A stretch of DNA of 64,000 nt from Trinickia diaoshuihuensis (GCF_003390925.1 NZ_QUBS01000078.1:1-64000), one strand, 5' to 3'. Numbered from the stretch's first letter, positions 18,201 to 24,930 are shown. Notes: generated from the sequence alone by a model not told the origin. Numbers and translations: made by a program.

Positions 18201-19695
18201 ATCGCTGCAGGCGTTCGCGGCAGCGATCCTGCTCCGCGATCGCCTCGGCGAGCACGCCGCGCGTCCGCTCGATCCTGCGTTCGACGTTGGCGGCTTTGGC
18301 CGCTGCCGAACGTGTGTTCGCCCTGGGCCCGGCAAGCTCCGCGTGCCTCGCGGTCAACCGGGTCAACCGCGCCGTCGCCTGAGCGGCAATTTCCTCGGCC
18401 GTGGACAGGTCGTCGTCGAACGACGTCAACGCCTCGGCTTCCTCGGCGCGCAGCTTCGCGTGCGCCCTCAACCGCACTTCGATCGCCGCGCGCCGGTCGT
18501 CCGCATTCGCGCGCAATCCGTAGATCTCGCGCTTCAGTTCATTGAGCCGGTCGAGCGCGAACGACAGGTTCTTGTCTGCCTGGTCCGACAGATGACTCAG
18601 GCTGATCAATTCCAGCAACTCCGTGCCGTGAACCGTATCGTGAAGCGAGCGGTTCGCCGCTCGCAGCGACCATTCAGCGAGGCGCAGCCGCCTCTTCGCA
18701 GCGGCGAGATGCTTTGCGTGTTCCAGCGGCTGATCGCCGGGCGCCGCGGTACGCGCGGCCTCGTGCTGCTCGCGAGCCTCCGTCAGTTCGACGACGGCCT
18801 CGTCGACGACCCGGCGACGGCTTTCCACAGCGTTGAACAGCTTGCGGGCCTGTTGTTCGTTGGCGAGGCGCCTGCGCGACATCACCGGGTTCTGGCGCAA
18901 CGCCGGTGCGGTAAGCCGGTTGCCGGGGCCATCGGTAAAACTCGCCATGTCCTGCAAGGGCGTGGGGCTCAACCAGGGGGCAACCGCGGTAGCCAGTCGA
19001 CGTGCCTTCGACGGCGCCGGCCGGTCGTACACCACCGCCTCCGGCATGTGCAGGCTGGTAGCCATCCCATCGGCGACGCGCAGCAAGTTGTGCGCATCCT
19101 CGAGAACCGGGTCGCGGTCGGCATCGGTGGCGCCGGGTGCCGGCTTGATGGCTTCGCCCAAAGGCCCGGGCGGTCCTGCGACGCCCGCATGCGTTTGCGC
19201 CGGCACGCCTGCGCGCAAAGGGCCATTGATCGTGCGGCTCGTGCCGGAAACCCCCATCGTCACGTTGACCTGACGTCCGCTGATCCCGGCCGCCAGCCGC
19301 TGACTCAAGGAAGGCGTGCCGGCCGTCGACGCGAGAACCTGTTTGGCCTGGGAACGGTGTACAGCGGCGGTCGCATCGGGGCCGAGGCGCTTCGGCATCA
19401 CCCGCGGCAAAGGGTTGTTCGCGTTCGGCGTCGTCGACGGCGGGCGGCGCCTCTCCAGGCCATCGAGCTGGCCCGTTATCGGCGGAGGAGAAGAAGGACG
19501 CCGGGGCTCCTCATGACGGCGGGACTCGGCCTCGTCATTTTCGTTTTCCGACAACGCCGGGAGACTTGAAGGCGAGCGGCCGATCGGATTCACACTCACC
19601 GGCGCTGCCCCCGCGCCGGCCGCCCGACGATGCGAGCTGTCGTTGCTTTCGTTGCTTTCGTCACTTTCGGGCGATACGGAATCATCTCTTGACAT
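15229..19695 (-). CDS. Large secreted-effector-like protein (1488 aa)
   Basis: No catalytic domain recognised. Residues 1 to about 270 are Ser/Pro/Asp/Glu-rich and probably disordered, with no signal peptide or membrane segment. About 275-600 is Ala/Glu/Arg-rich helix, likely coiled coil. About 880-1488 is a globular C-terminal half with Gly-rich beta-like stretches (GGGGSVGVNLPSLPYG; TVGVAAGPQIVPGVSLQGTF) ending in a Trp-rich helix. The size, disordered serine-rich N-terminus and isolated placement resemble large type III effectors of Ralstonia and Burkholderia. From memory the C-terminal half recalls the AWR/RipA family, but I could not compare sequences. No chaperone or secretion genes are nearby. 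Codon use is GC-rich like the backbone. Confidence 0.6.
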   Translation of the reverse strand: MSRDDSVSPESDESNESNDSSHRRAAGAGAAPVSVNPIGRSPSSLPALSENENDEAESRRHEEPRRPSSPPPITGQLDGLERRRPPSTTPNANNPLPRVMPKRLGPDATAAVHRSQAKQVLASTAGTPSLSQRLAAGISGRQVNVTMGVSGTSRTINGPLRAGVPAQTHAGVAGPPGPLGEAIKPAPGATDADRDPVLEDAHNLLRVADGMATSLHMPEAVVYDRPAPSKARRLATAVAPWLSPTPLQDMASFTDGPGNRLTAPALRQNPVMSRRRLANEQQARKLFNAVESRRRVVDEAVVELTEAREQHEAARTAAPGDQPLEHAKHLAAAKRRLRLAEWSLRAANRSLHDTVHGTELLELISLSHLSDQADKNLSFALDRLNELKREIYGLRANADDRRAAIEVRLRAHAKLRAEEAEALTSFDDDLSTAEEIAAQATARLTRLTARHAELAGPRANTRSAAAKAANVERRIERTRGVLAEAIAEQDRCRERLQRFAELNDSIAALMNERAQADRQWHVADRAVPSLLKASIALAERKADADRIDQAETTISPEGEVKSGKQREKDAIDAVRQKMVDQLTEAAHAFGPQAPPELQAGLRQFALRLTAPQPPLPVPPQLVLEIVTRSMADVGADAAEAARMLDTLARHPVTHWVRMANDAPSTDENARIVALCRKMATLPRGTDMLHALSSAGAEPADPARSQALRVFWNADDAQQGERSNDNGVANWLQQAKRVAHARLTSTELEFDDVDHAAYNAVRNGYFSNAPGSPYAQHNLRLKKAITEWVIRASASSAKADATDVPEVDDEANPADRDVASQPALWRRALPNLNKTPFGKRTINRAYDVGESMGMQSPRIKVDAHVQHRMSELERTIAACHAFGGTPEFRQATQAAQATVDHLKRLRNRGRHLSQIRLDAKDAKSVSRRIGEDALKARSDRARGPNVLRKAAPVELPTFFKDACGSGITAYEAIDRIEAHLNQGLPADLRRADVGNGDATDVGLAAAMQLLKAEYLGSKTDIVTFFQPFILNSRLRDRLRLGGGGSVGVNLPSLPYGAASPVASPIFTAEKSMTDEAFVQLFMPIIGMELSFGSAHTRAKEATVGVAAGPQIVPGVSLQGTFTARAASQQTRTDSTVMRFFRRRHKDDEMRANMMNALDSMVRWDIIQPDRGRAYKDPLEAIFARNPEVVVTQLEGFTDTKTVTARVSARLPSASFKDPHGVGQTLGIEASAFVEAERTRDKRFETGGQVRIVGAKSDTAQQRAGATVNLNFAPLSNQSVPIGQGGEHGEVQRESVPMQLGISRDLAWVKEQHEISPFLVGDKQDADLDRHYSTPRDMAAEIAGNRENWLMRCIETLEPDATGEKDTPENRLRAAVLLDQFEKDIAKLGETSKYCHYNVNYSMRGEAGAWIDGYRAVAELAAQRGDREGVRRAQRSIDDILLMRATWRPLMLIVRERTRDSTALGWRSLLRWQRNANVDGQRTAAQFPPP

Positions 19696-19957
19696 CCCAA
19701 ACCGCGTTGCACATGCCTAAGAAAATATCCGCTTTTAGCGCAGACGCTTATAACGAATAATCTTTTGCTAATGTCGCCATTGGTAAAGTCAAAGCATTGG
19801 TAAATGGAGGCTGTGCGGGTGCCCAATATGCCTGTAGCTGCACGAACTAGGCTTCGCCAACCTTAAGCGAATGTAGTGGTCAACGCATCTCGGACGCTGC
19901 GTTAAGTTTCTCTTCCGCAACCGCCGGCTATAAGCGAAATGCATACAAATACCGTCA
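19696..19957. promoter_or_regulatory. Divergent AT-rich promoter region
   Basis: This 262-bp spacer separates the effector-like gene (minus) from the STM2901-like gene (plus) and is noticeably richer in A and T than both neighbours. Both promoters must lie here, but no single pair of boxes stands out. I looked for a plant-inducible (hrpII) box on the minus strand; the CGAA words at 19843 and 19868 are not at the required spacing. Confidence 0.4.
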
Positions 19958-20356
19958 ATGTCAGAACCTCACCCCGGCAAGTTTGTTTGGGTAGCGTTCG
20001 ATGAAACCTGCAAGCAGTTGGGTTTCGATGATCTCGCCAGCGCATCGGCAATCCTCCTCGGAGCGAATGACGTCCCAGTGCCTGGAAAGTTAGGTGGCGC
20101 AGTACGAGGTACGTCAGTCGTTTCGATGGCGTCGCGCAAACTGCTTCCGTTTCAGATCGCTATCCGCCTGCCGACCATTACGAAAGCAGGCATCGGGGGA
20201 CTTCGCATCGCTATGACCCGCAACCTTGGCGCCTTCGTTGGTCGCACGATCCTAGTGCTCGGCGTAGTGATGCTATCGCGCGACGCATTCCTCATCATGA
20301 GACACACGATCGCGTCCTACAATCGCCTCGTGAAGCCGGAAGACCGGGTGCTTTGA
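19958..20356 (+). CDS. STM2901-like small membrane protein
   Basis: 132-aa protein with an N-terminal soluble part (FDDLASASAILLGANDVPVPGK) and one clear hydrophobic segment near the C-terminus (GRTILVLGVVMLSRDAFLI). It resembles the uncharacterised STM2901 family as I recall it; the function is unknown. The stop overlaps the leader of the DUF1493-like gene, which starts 1 bp later, so the two are one transcriptional unit. The pairing itself is the best clue to a shared function. Confidence 0.55.
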   Translation: MSEPHPGKFVWVAFDETCKQLGFDDLASASAILLGANDVPVPGKLGGAVRGTSVVSMASRKLLPFQIAIRLPTITKAGIGGLRIAMTRNLGAFVGRTILVLGVVMLSRDAFLIMRHTIASYNRLVKPEDRVL

Positions 20357-20357
20357 T

Positions 20358-20738
20358 ATGGATGATGTTGTTTGGAACAAACTAGGGCAGTTTGCGCGAG
20401 AGCAACTTGGACGGCCGCTCCTTGGCGGTCGGTTGACGCTTACGCCCGATAGCAGACTGGAGGAAGACCTACGCTTGACGGGACTGGACGCGGTCGAATT
20501 CATCGACAAGTGGGCAGATGAGTTCAATATTGAAGCGGATGGCTTCCCATACGATCGCTATTTCGGTCCTGAGAGCTTGGACGTGATTAGGTCGGTCCTC
20601 GGACTATTTTCGAAGCGCTTCCGGGATCCGAAGCTAGCGTCGCTAACGCTGGGTATGTTGGCGGAGGCGATGAAGCGCGGCCGTTGGAATACCGAGGAAA
20701 TCGAGCGGGCCGCGGGTCGGCGCGTAGGGGGCCAATGA
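20358..20738 (+). CDS. DUF1493-like, acyl-carrier-fold protein
   Basis: 126-aa protein of the DUF1493 type. The segment DSRLEEDLRLTGLDAVEFID resembles the helix II start of acyl carrier proteins, but the serine that carries phosphopantetheine in the D-S-L motif is replaced (T-G-L), so it should not be a working carrier. The C-terminal part has the family's YFGPESL and LTLGMLAEAMKRGRW motifs. It starts 1 bp after the STM2901-like gene. A fossil of the same gene start is found at 13785-13871. Confidence 0.7.
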   Translation: MDDVVWNKLGQFAREQLGRPLLGGRLTLTPDSRLEEDLRLTGLDAVEFIDKWADEFNIEADGFPYDRYFGPESLDVIRSVLGLFSKRFRDPKLASLTLGMLAEAMKRGRWNTEEIERAAGRRVGGQ

Positions 20739-20785
20739 GCTGCAATTACCTCGCTCGTGGTAGAGGAAGATAACGAAGGTCAAGT

Positions 20786-20991
20786 ATGGCAACGAAACTG
20801 GATGATGTGATAGCAGCGATGCCCCCAGCACGGCGCGAAGAAATCGAGCGGCGGGTGCAGGAGCTCGTCTCTTCGATGGAGTGGCGACGGGCGACTGAGA
20901 AAAGCCAGGCCGAGTTGGCCCAAGCTCTGGGTGTCGGGCGGGACGATATTTTGCGTCCTCGAACAATGTAACGAAGCTCACGAATGCTGGG
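20786..20991 (+). pseudogene. Truncated HigA-like antitoxin
   Basis: The first 55 codons are clearly homologous to the antitoxin at 14487 (MATKLDDVIAAMPPARR against MAKRLDDVMAALPAARR, and the helix-turn-helix LAQALGVGRDDI). One extra base near 20957 then shifts the frame so that it stops at 20971. Read in the corrected frame, similarity continues for a few codons (RLEQ) and is cut off at the 31-bp repeat at 20992. No toxin gene precedes it. It is a decayed second copy of the antitoxin. Confidence 0.75.
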
Positions 20992-21022
20992 GCAGGAAGT
21001 GACGCATACGTTCCTCCTATCG
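20992..21022. repeat. 31-bp direct repeat, copy 2 (orphan start of a YciI gene)
   Basis: Exact copy of 12227-12257, carrying an AGGAGG ribosome site and start codon on the minus strand, but followed by unrelated sequence so that no YciI protein is made. It abuts the truncated antitoxin and marks a recombination junction. Confidence 0.75.
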
Positions 21023-21027
21023 GGTCA

Positions 21028-21312
21028 CTACTCTCGGACGGGTGGCCATTGCCGGGACGTATGGACTACGTTCAACACGCGCACCAAGTCGCCGGCCACG
21101 TCATAGATCAGTAGGTAATTCCGGTGCGCGACCAGCTCGCGTGTGCCGCTTGCGCGACCAAGGCGGCCCAAGCCCGGACGATCGATCAGCAGCGCAGCTT
21201 TTTCCTCGAACAACTCATCAAGGTCCAGCGCGGCAACCGGGTTGTCCGCCTCAATGTAGTCGTAAATGTCCTCGCGGTCTTGTATCGCCTCTGGCGTCCA
21301 GAACAGTCGCAT
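21028..21312 (-). CDS. ParE/RelE-family toxin
   Basis: 94-aa toxin of the RelE/ParE superfamily. The N-terminal WTPEAIQDREDIYDYI helix, the central PGLGRLGRASGTREL loop and the C-terminal HRNYLLIYDV and RVLNVVHTSRQWP strands are typical. ParE members poison DNA gyrase while RelE members cut mRNA; sequence alone does not decide. The start codon overlaps the antitoxin stop (TAATG), so the pair is translationally coupled. A truncated relative lies inside the island at about 24386-24440. Confidence 0.88.
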   Translation of the reverse strand: MRLFWTPEAIQDREDIYDYIEADNPVAALDLDELFEEKAALLIDRPGLGRLGRASGTRELVAHRNYLLIYDVAGDLVRVLNVVHTSRQWPPVRE

Positions 21313-21599
21313 TACTTCGACGTTTCAAGCCGGCGACGTGTTGCTGCTCGACGCGCTGCGAATTTGGCTTCGACCTCAGCGGCCGCCACCAGATTACCGG
21401 CATTGGCCGAGGCCCGTGACCGCTCGACCTTCGCGTTCAGCCATGCGTCGTGTTCTGCCGCTTCCTGTTGCTGCTTTACGTAATCCCGCATGAAGTCGCG
21501 CAGAAGCTGCGCGCCCGTGCGGTCGTGAGCCCTCGCGGCCGTGGCGAACTCGTTTTTCAGGGCATCGTCGACCCGGAACGTAAATGTTGCCTCGCTCAT
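21312..21599 (-). CDS. Ribbon-helix-helix antitoxin paired with the ParE-like toxin
   Basis: 95-aa antitoxin. The N-terminal TFTFRVDDALKNEFATAARAHDRTGAQLLRDFMRDYV is a ribbon-helix-helix DNA-binding region, and the charged helical C-terminus (EVEAKFAARRAATRRRL) should wrap the toxin. It is the first gene of the operon. An inverted repeat just upstream (21614-21643) is the likely autoregulatory operator. A decayed copy exists at about 24440-24730. Confidence 0.88.
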   Translation of the reverse strand: MSEATFTFRVDDALKNEFATAARAHDRTGAQLLRDFMRDYVKQQQEAAEHDAWLNAKVERSRASANAGNLVAAAEVEAKFAARRAATRRRLETSK

Positions 21600-21613
21600 G
21601 GCGTTGCCTCGTA

Positions 21614-21643
21614 TGTGTTACCAGATCAGTGCATGGTAACACA
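21614..21643. promoter_or_regulatory. Inverted-repeat operator between ParD-like and HicB-like genes
   Basis: TGTGTTACC at 21614-21622 and its exact complement GGTAACACA at 21635-21643, separated by 12 bp, lie 15 bp upstream of the antitoxin start and 26 bp upstream of the divergent HicB-like start. The symmetric site fits an antitoxin-dimer operator. Confidence 0.5.
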
Positions 21644-21668
21644 ATACAAGAACGCCCGAACTAAAGCT

Positions 21669-22029
21669 ATGACCAACGCCATGAACTACAAGGGGTATTT
21701 CGCACGTGTCGATTTCGATGGGCGAGACAACACTTTCGTCGGCCACGTACTCGGCGTGGACGATAGGATCAGCTTTCACGGGGAGACCGTCACTGAGTTT
21801 GACCGAGGATTTCCACGCGGCGGTGGATCACTATCTGAGCGACTGCGAACAGGCTGGACGCAACCCCCAAAAACCGGCGTCAGGAAAACTGATGTTGCGC
21901 ATCGATCCAGATGTTCACGCACGCATTGGAATCGCCGCCGCGATCTCGGGCGAAAGCGTCAATCAATGGGCGGAAGAAGTGCTGGGGCGCGCCGCCCGCG
22001 AAGTGCTGGAACACGCTATTCACGCGTGA
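21669..22029 (+). pseudogene. HicB-like antitoxin gene with a one-base frameshift
   Basis: The first frame reads MNYKGYFARVDFDGRDNTFV..., a HicB-type pseudo-RNase H start, up to the TTT at 21798-21800. Deleting one T joins it to a second frame (LTEDFHAAVDHYLSDCEQAG... and a C-terminal RHH-like part LRIDPDVHARIGIAAAISGESVNQWAEEVL) that stops at 22029. Together they make a complete HicB of about 119 residues. No HicA toxin gene is adjacent. Either a broken orphan antitoxin or a sequencing error. Confidence 0.7.
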
Positions 22030-22068
22030 CGCTCGTTCAGCATTGCTTTGGAAACATTGGAAATGCGA

Positions 22069-22097
22069 AGGGGTTACGCAAACATCGCGTAACCCCT
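22069..22097. repeat. Palindromic hairpin element, copy 2 (probable original tRNA-Thr terminator)
   Basis: Perfect 11-bp stem AGGGGTTACGC / GCGTAACCCCT with a 7-base loop. It lies 10 bp to the left of the left attachment repeat. Before the island integrated, it would have sat just downstream of the tRNA-Thr gene on the minus strand, the place of a transcript end. Confidence 0.6.
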
Positions 22098-22106
22098 CGT
22101 CAGATT

Positions 22107-22152
22107 TGGTGCCGGCTGCAGGACTCGAACCCGCCACCTGATGATTACAAAT
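22107..22152. repeat. Left attachment repeat (tRNA-Thr 3' fragment)
   Basis: 46 bp identical to the 3' part of the tRNA-Thr gene at 31994-32039, including the CCA end, the T arm and the variable region up to the anticodon. After 22152 the sequence diverges (TTTCAATT in place of the anticodon stem), so this is not a functional tRNA. It marks the far boundary of the island. Confidence 0.9.
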
Positions 22153-22408
22153 TTTCAATTAAATCAATAAGTTACTGATATTTAAGGGAAAGTGACCGTA
22201 ATGCGGCGAACCTGAAAGTATTTTATATTCAGCAACTTAGCGTAACAAGACGAAGCGCAGCCGAACCAAGCGGCGTACCGCTATTGTACCGGTCGCCGCG
22301 CTGGCTTCGCGCCACGGATAACCTGCGGCGGCTCGATATTTTGTCTCCGCGGCCCCTCCTCGCCCTCACATGGTGCTCGGGCTACCATGAGCGGCGCCCG
22401 CCTTGCGC
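22153..22408. other. Left end of the island, no gene seen
   Basis: AT-rich for the first 100 bp, then GC-rich. No reading frame with coding character. Integrase arm-type sites could lie here, but none can be named. Confidence 0.4.
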
Positions 22409-22422
22409 GATGGATAAAATTG

Positions 22423-22456
22423 CATCTTTACACATGGTGTAAAGATGGATAAAATT
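22423..22456 (+). promoter_or_regulatory. Promoter and operator of the HigB-HigA operon
   Basis: A perfect 11-bp inverted repeat (CATCTTTACAC / GTGTAAAGATG, 3-bp spacer, 22423-22447) overlaps a near-consensus promoter: -35 TTTACA at 22427-22432, 17 bp, -10 TAAAAT at 22450-22455. The 13-mer GATGGATAAAATT is repeated at 22409 and 22444. The start codon at 22464 follows almost at once, so the mRNA may be leaderless. The layout fits repression by the HigA-type antitoxin. Confidence 0.7.
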
Positions 22457-22463
22457 CGGTGGA

Positions 22464-22760
22464 ATGGAAATCGAGTTCGCTGACCCAGACTACGACCGCT
22501 TGGAGACCGACGCCGGGTTCACGGCTGGGTTTTCCGCGCCTGTCGTGAAGGCTTACCGCAAACGGCTCCAGTACATCCGAGCGGCAGCCGACGAGCGGGA
22601 CTTCTATGCCCTGAAGTCGCTCCACTTCGAGAAGCTGAAAGGAGATCGAGACGGAGAGCATTCAATGCGGTTGAACGACCAGTGGCGTCTCATCCTCCGG
22701 CTGGAGAGGCGCGCTGGGGACAAATTGGTCGTTATCGTCAGCATTGAGGACTACCACTAA
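22464..22760 (+). CDS. higB: HigB-family toxin
   Basis: 98-aa member of the HigB branch of the RelE toxin superfamily, ribosome-dependent mRNA interferases. Family features visible: KAYRKRLQYIRAAADERDFYALKSLHFEKLKGDR followed by SMRLNDQWRLILRLE and the C-terminal VVIVSIEDYH. Toxin precedes antitoxin, as in higBA operons. The stop codon is directly followed by the ATG of the antitoxin gene. Confidence 0.9.
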   Translation: MEIEFADPDYDRLETDAGFTAGFSAPVVKAYRKRLQYIRAAADERDFYALKSLHFEKLKGDRDGEHSMRLNDQWRLILRLERRAGDKLVVIVSIEDYH

Positions 22761-23903
22761 ATGGAGAGCAGTATGGGCGCACGTATTCCGGCCGAGGTCT
22801 TCCCTCCCGGTGAATTTTTGAAAGATGAGCTTGAGGCTCGTGGGTGGACGCAAGCCGAGTTCGCCGAAATTATTGGTAAGGACGCACGCTTGGTTAGTGA
22901 AGTGATCAGCGGCAAGCGTTCCATTACTCCAGAAACAGCCATCGCGCTCGGGGCTGCGCTAGGCACGTCGCCCGAGCTCTGGATGAATCTGGAGGGGCAA
23001 TACCAGCTATCAAAAGTCCGACCGAAACAAGACTCTATTGCGCGTAAGGCAGATTTGCACGGCAGGTTTCCCGTTCGTGAAATGGTTAAGCGGGGATGGA
23101 TCGAAGGGACGAAGAGCGTCGATGTATTGCAGCAGCAACTCATGGAATTCTTCGGTATCGAGGAGATTGGGCAAACTCCTCAACTTCGTTACGCCGCCAA
23201 AGCCACGACTTATCAGGAGGTGCCTGTAGCGCAGGTTGCTTGGTTCTGTCGGGCAAAGAAGTTAGCGGCATACGCTCCCACTACAATCAATTTCAGTTCG
23301 CAACGACTGGTAGCCGCAAAAGCGCAACTCAGAGAGCAACTTGCCCACGTCGATGGCACTCAGCGTGTGCCGGGAATTTTGGCGCAGGCGGGAATTCGAT
23401 TCGTGATCGTTGAGGCCATTTCGGGCTCAAAGATTGACGGCGCATGCTTCTGGCTAGACAAGAAAAATCCTGTCATCGCAATGTCAATGCGCTTCGATCG
23501 GGTTGATAACTTTTGGCACACACTGCTCCACGAACTCGATCATGTGGAACATGAGGAAGGACAGACAACGCCGATCCTCGATGTAGACATTATGGATGCT
23601 GACTCCGGCAAACCTAGCATTGAGGTAAGGGCGAACGAAAACGCGGCCGAAGCGCTCATTCCCAAGAAGGAAATGGATGGCTTTGTCGCGAGAGTCAACC
23701 CGATGTTTAGTGAGGAACAGATCGTCGGTTTCGCTCGACGCATCGCCGTCCACCCCGGTCTCGTTGTGGGTCAGCTTCAAAATCGTGGCTTGATACCTTG
23801 GAGCTTCCATCGGAAGTATTTGGAAAAGGTGCGCGAGTACGTCGTAGCGAATGCTGTTACCGACGGATTCGGTCACCGCGTGATCGAATCATCATCGATG
23901 TGA
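22761..23903 (+). CDS. higA: HigA-like antitoxin fused to an ImmA/IrrE-type metallopeptidase
   Basis: 380-aa fusion. About residues 10-85 form a HigA-type helix-turn-helix (PGEFLKDELEARGWTQAEFAEIIGKDARLVSEVISGKRSITPETA). About 200-310 is an ImmA/IrrE (M78-like) domain with the zinc motif HELDH at 257-261 and a downstream EVRANENAAEALIP that supplies the usual glutamate. Domains of this type can cleave repressors, so self-cleavage or stress-controlled loss of repression is possible but unproven. An ATG at 22773 with GGAGAG upstream is an alternative start (376 aa). It is adjacent to higB with no gap. Confidence 0.88.
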   Translation: MESSMGARIPAEVFPPGEFLKDELEARGWTQAEFAEIIGKDARLVSEVISGKRSITPETAIALGAALGTSPELWMNLEGQYQLSKVRPKQDSIARKADLHGRFPVREMVKRGWIEGTKSVDVLQQQLMEFFGIEEIGQTPQLRYAAKATTYQEVPVAQVAWFCRAKKLAAYAPTTINFSSQRLVAAKAQLREQLAHVDGTQRVPGILAQAGIRFVIVEAISGSKIDGACFWLDKKNPVIAMSMRFDRVDNFWHTLLHELDHVEHEEGQTTPILDVDIMDADSGKPSIEVRANENAAEALIPKKEMDGFVARVNPMFSEEQIVGFARRIAVHPGLVVGQLQNRGLIPWSFHRKYLEKVREYVVANAVTDGFGHRVIESSSM

Positions 23904-23912
23904 GCGATTGAA

Positions 23913-24383
23913 ATGACGACGAAGAATGAGCACCTTCAGTTCATAGTGGAAGAATATCGTCGCGCCGACAACAAATGGCCTGCAACGATGCGGGAAGTCG
24001 CGACCTGGGCGATCCACGCAAACCTGTGGGCGCCTCAGCCATCGGCAGTGATAGCTCAGTGTGCAGAAGAGCTGTCACGAGCGCTTCGAGACGAGTATGT
24101 TACCGACCCCCAAGGCCGGCGCGTGCGAACAAAGCATGCAGCTACGTACACGACTGACGAAGGCGAGCAACTTGTCCTTTGGGACGATATTCGCACCGCA
24201 CCGGCCGATCATATGAGACGAGCCTTCCAGCAACGTCGTCATCAAATCCTCGGTGACTGCAAGCAACTCAAATCGGACGTGGACAGCTTCAACCAAAATC
24301 GTCTACCGACGGAGCCGATTCAGATAATCTTCGACTTCACGTTGGACTTGGAGGAAGCCGCTTACCTTAAGCGGAGTGCCTAG
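23913..24383 (+). CDS. Uncharacterised third gene of the HigBA operon (156 aa)
   Basis: Starts 9 bp after the antitoxin stop on the same strand, so it is probably co-transcribed. The protein is soluble and charged. The N-terminal third (VEEYRRADNKWPATMREVATWAIHANLWAPQPSAV) looks helical, and there is an RVRTKHA...TTDEGEQLVLWDDI segment in the middle. No known domain recognised. Its place suggests a partner, regulator or substrate of the HigA-peptidase protein. The 3' end overlaps no gene but abuts a decayed ParDE-like pair on the other strand. Confidence 0.7.
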   Translation: MTTKNEHLQFIVEEYRRADNKWPATMREVATWAIHANLWAPQPSAVIAQCAEELSRALRDEYVTDPQGRRVRTKHAATYTTDEGEQLVLWDDIRTAPADHMRRAFQQRRHQILGDCKQLKSDVDSFNQNRLPTEPIQIIFDFTLDLEEAAYLKRSA

Positions 24384-24385
24384 TA

Positions 24386-24730
24386 GAATGTCGTCGCGAT
24401 CTCGATCTTGTATCGCCTCTGACGTCCAGACAATTCCATCACTTCGACGCTCCAAGTCGGCGGCGCGTCTCAGCTCGACGCGCTCTGAATTTGGCTTCGA
24501 CCTCTCCGGCCGGCACCAGATTACCGGCGTTGGCCGAGGCCCGTGAGCGCTCGACCTTCGCCCGCAGCCATGCGTCATATTCTGCCGCTTCCTGTTGCTG
24601 CTTCACGTAGTCCCGCATGAAGTCACGCAGGAGTTGCGCGCCCGTGCGGTCGTGGGCCCTTCGCGGCCGTGGAAAACTCGGCCTTCAGGGCCTCATCGAC
24701 TCGGAAAGTAAACGTTGCCTCACTCACTGC
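24386..24730 (-). pseudogene. Decayed ParD/ParE-like pair
   Basis: On the minus strand this matches the intact pair at 21028-21599. The antitoxin begins with a GTG-started SEATFTFRVDEALKAEF, then has one extra base at the GGG corresponding to 24657-24659; with that removed, the frame continues (..AHDRTGAQLLRDFM...). The toxin part keeps only about 16 codons (WTSEAIQDRDRDDI), has a one-base deletion near its start, and is cut off before the core. Neither protein can be made in full. Confidence 0.75.
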
Positions 24731-24930
24731 AAGCCATCACGGCGCGGCCTCGCGCCGGACTCCGACCACATCGCTGGCGCATCGTCAAAGGCCGTGGTCA
24801 TCTGACGAAGCGCGATTTGTAGCTCACCATGGGCGCCGTCTTCAAGAATGCTGTTCAGCAAATCAATCGCATACGCCGGGTCTTCGCGGAAGACCGCTGC
24901 CATAGCATCATCGTGGGCTCTATCGTTCAT
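24724..24930 (-). CDS. Truncated addiction-module antidote-like protein (68 aa)
   Basis: Residues 1 to about 50 (HDDAMAAVFREDPAYAIDLLNSILEDGAHGELQIALRQMTTAF) resemble the N-terminal part of the HigA-like 'putative addiction module antidote' family, which normally runs to about 100 residues with a helix-turn-helix. Here the helix-turn-helix is missing: the sequence passes into the start of the decayed ParD gene and stops. It overlaps the 3' end of the membrane-protein gene by 11 bp. Probably a non-functional remnant, though still translatable. Confidence 0.55.
   Translation of the reverse strand: MNDRAHDDAMAAVFREDPAYAIDLLNSILEDGAHGELQIALRQMTTAFDDAPAMWSESGARPRRDGLQ

Noticed and set aside
17920-19569. 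549-codon plus-strand frame opposite the effector-like gene
   Set aside because: Arg/Gly/Leu-rich shadow with no start signal. The minus-strand frame has the coherent architecture and a promoter region.
19696-19957. hrpII/PIP-type box upstream of the effector-like gene
   Set aside because: CGAA words occur on the required strand but not at the 16-base spacing, so type III co-regulation is not supported from sequence.
22107-22163. Second tRNA-Thr gene
   Set aside because: Only the 3' 46 bp are present; the anticodon stem's 5' half, D arm and acceptor 5' strand are missing. It is an attachment repeat.
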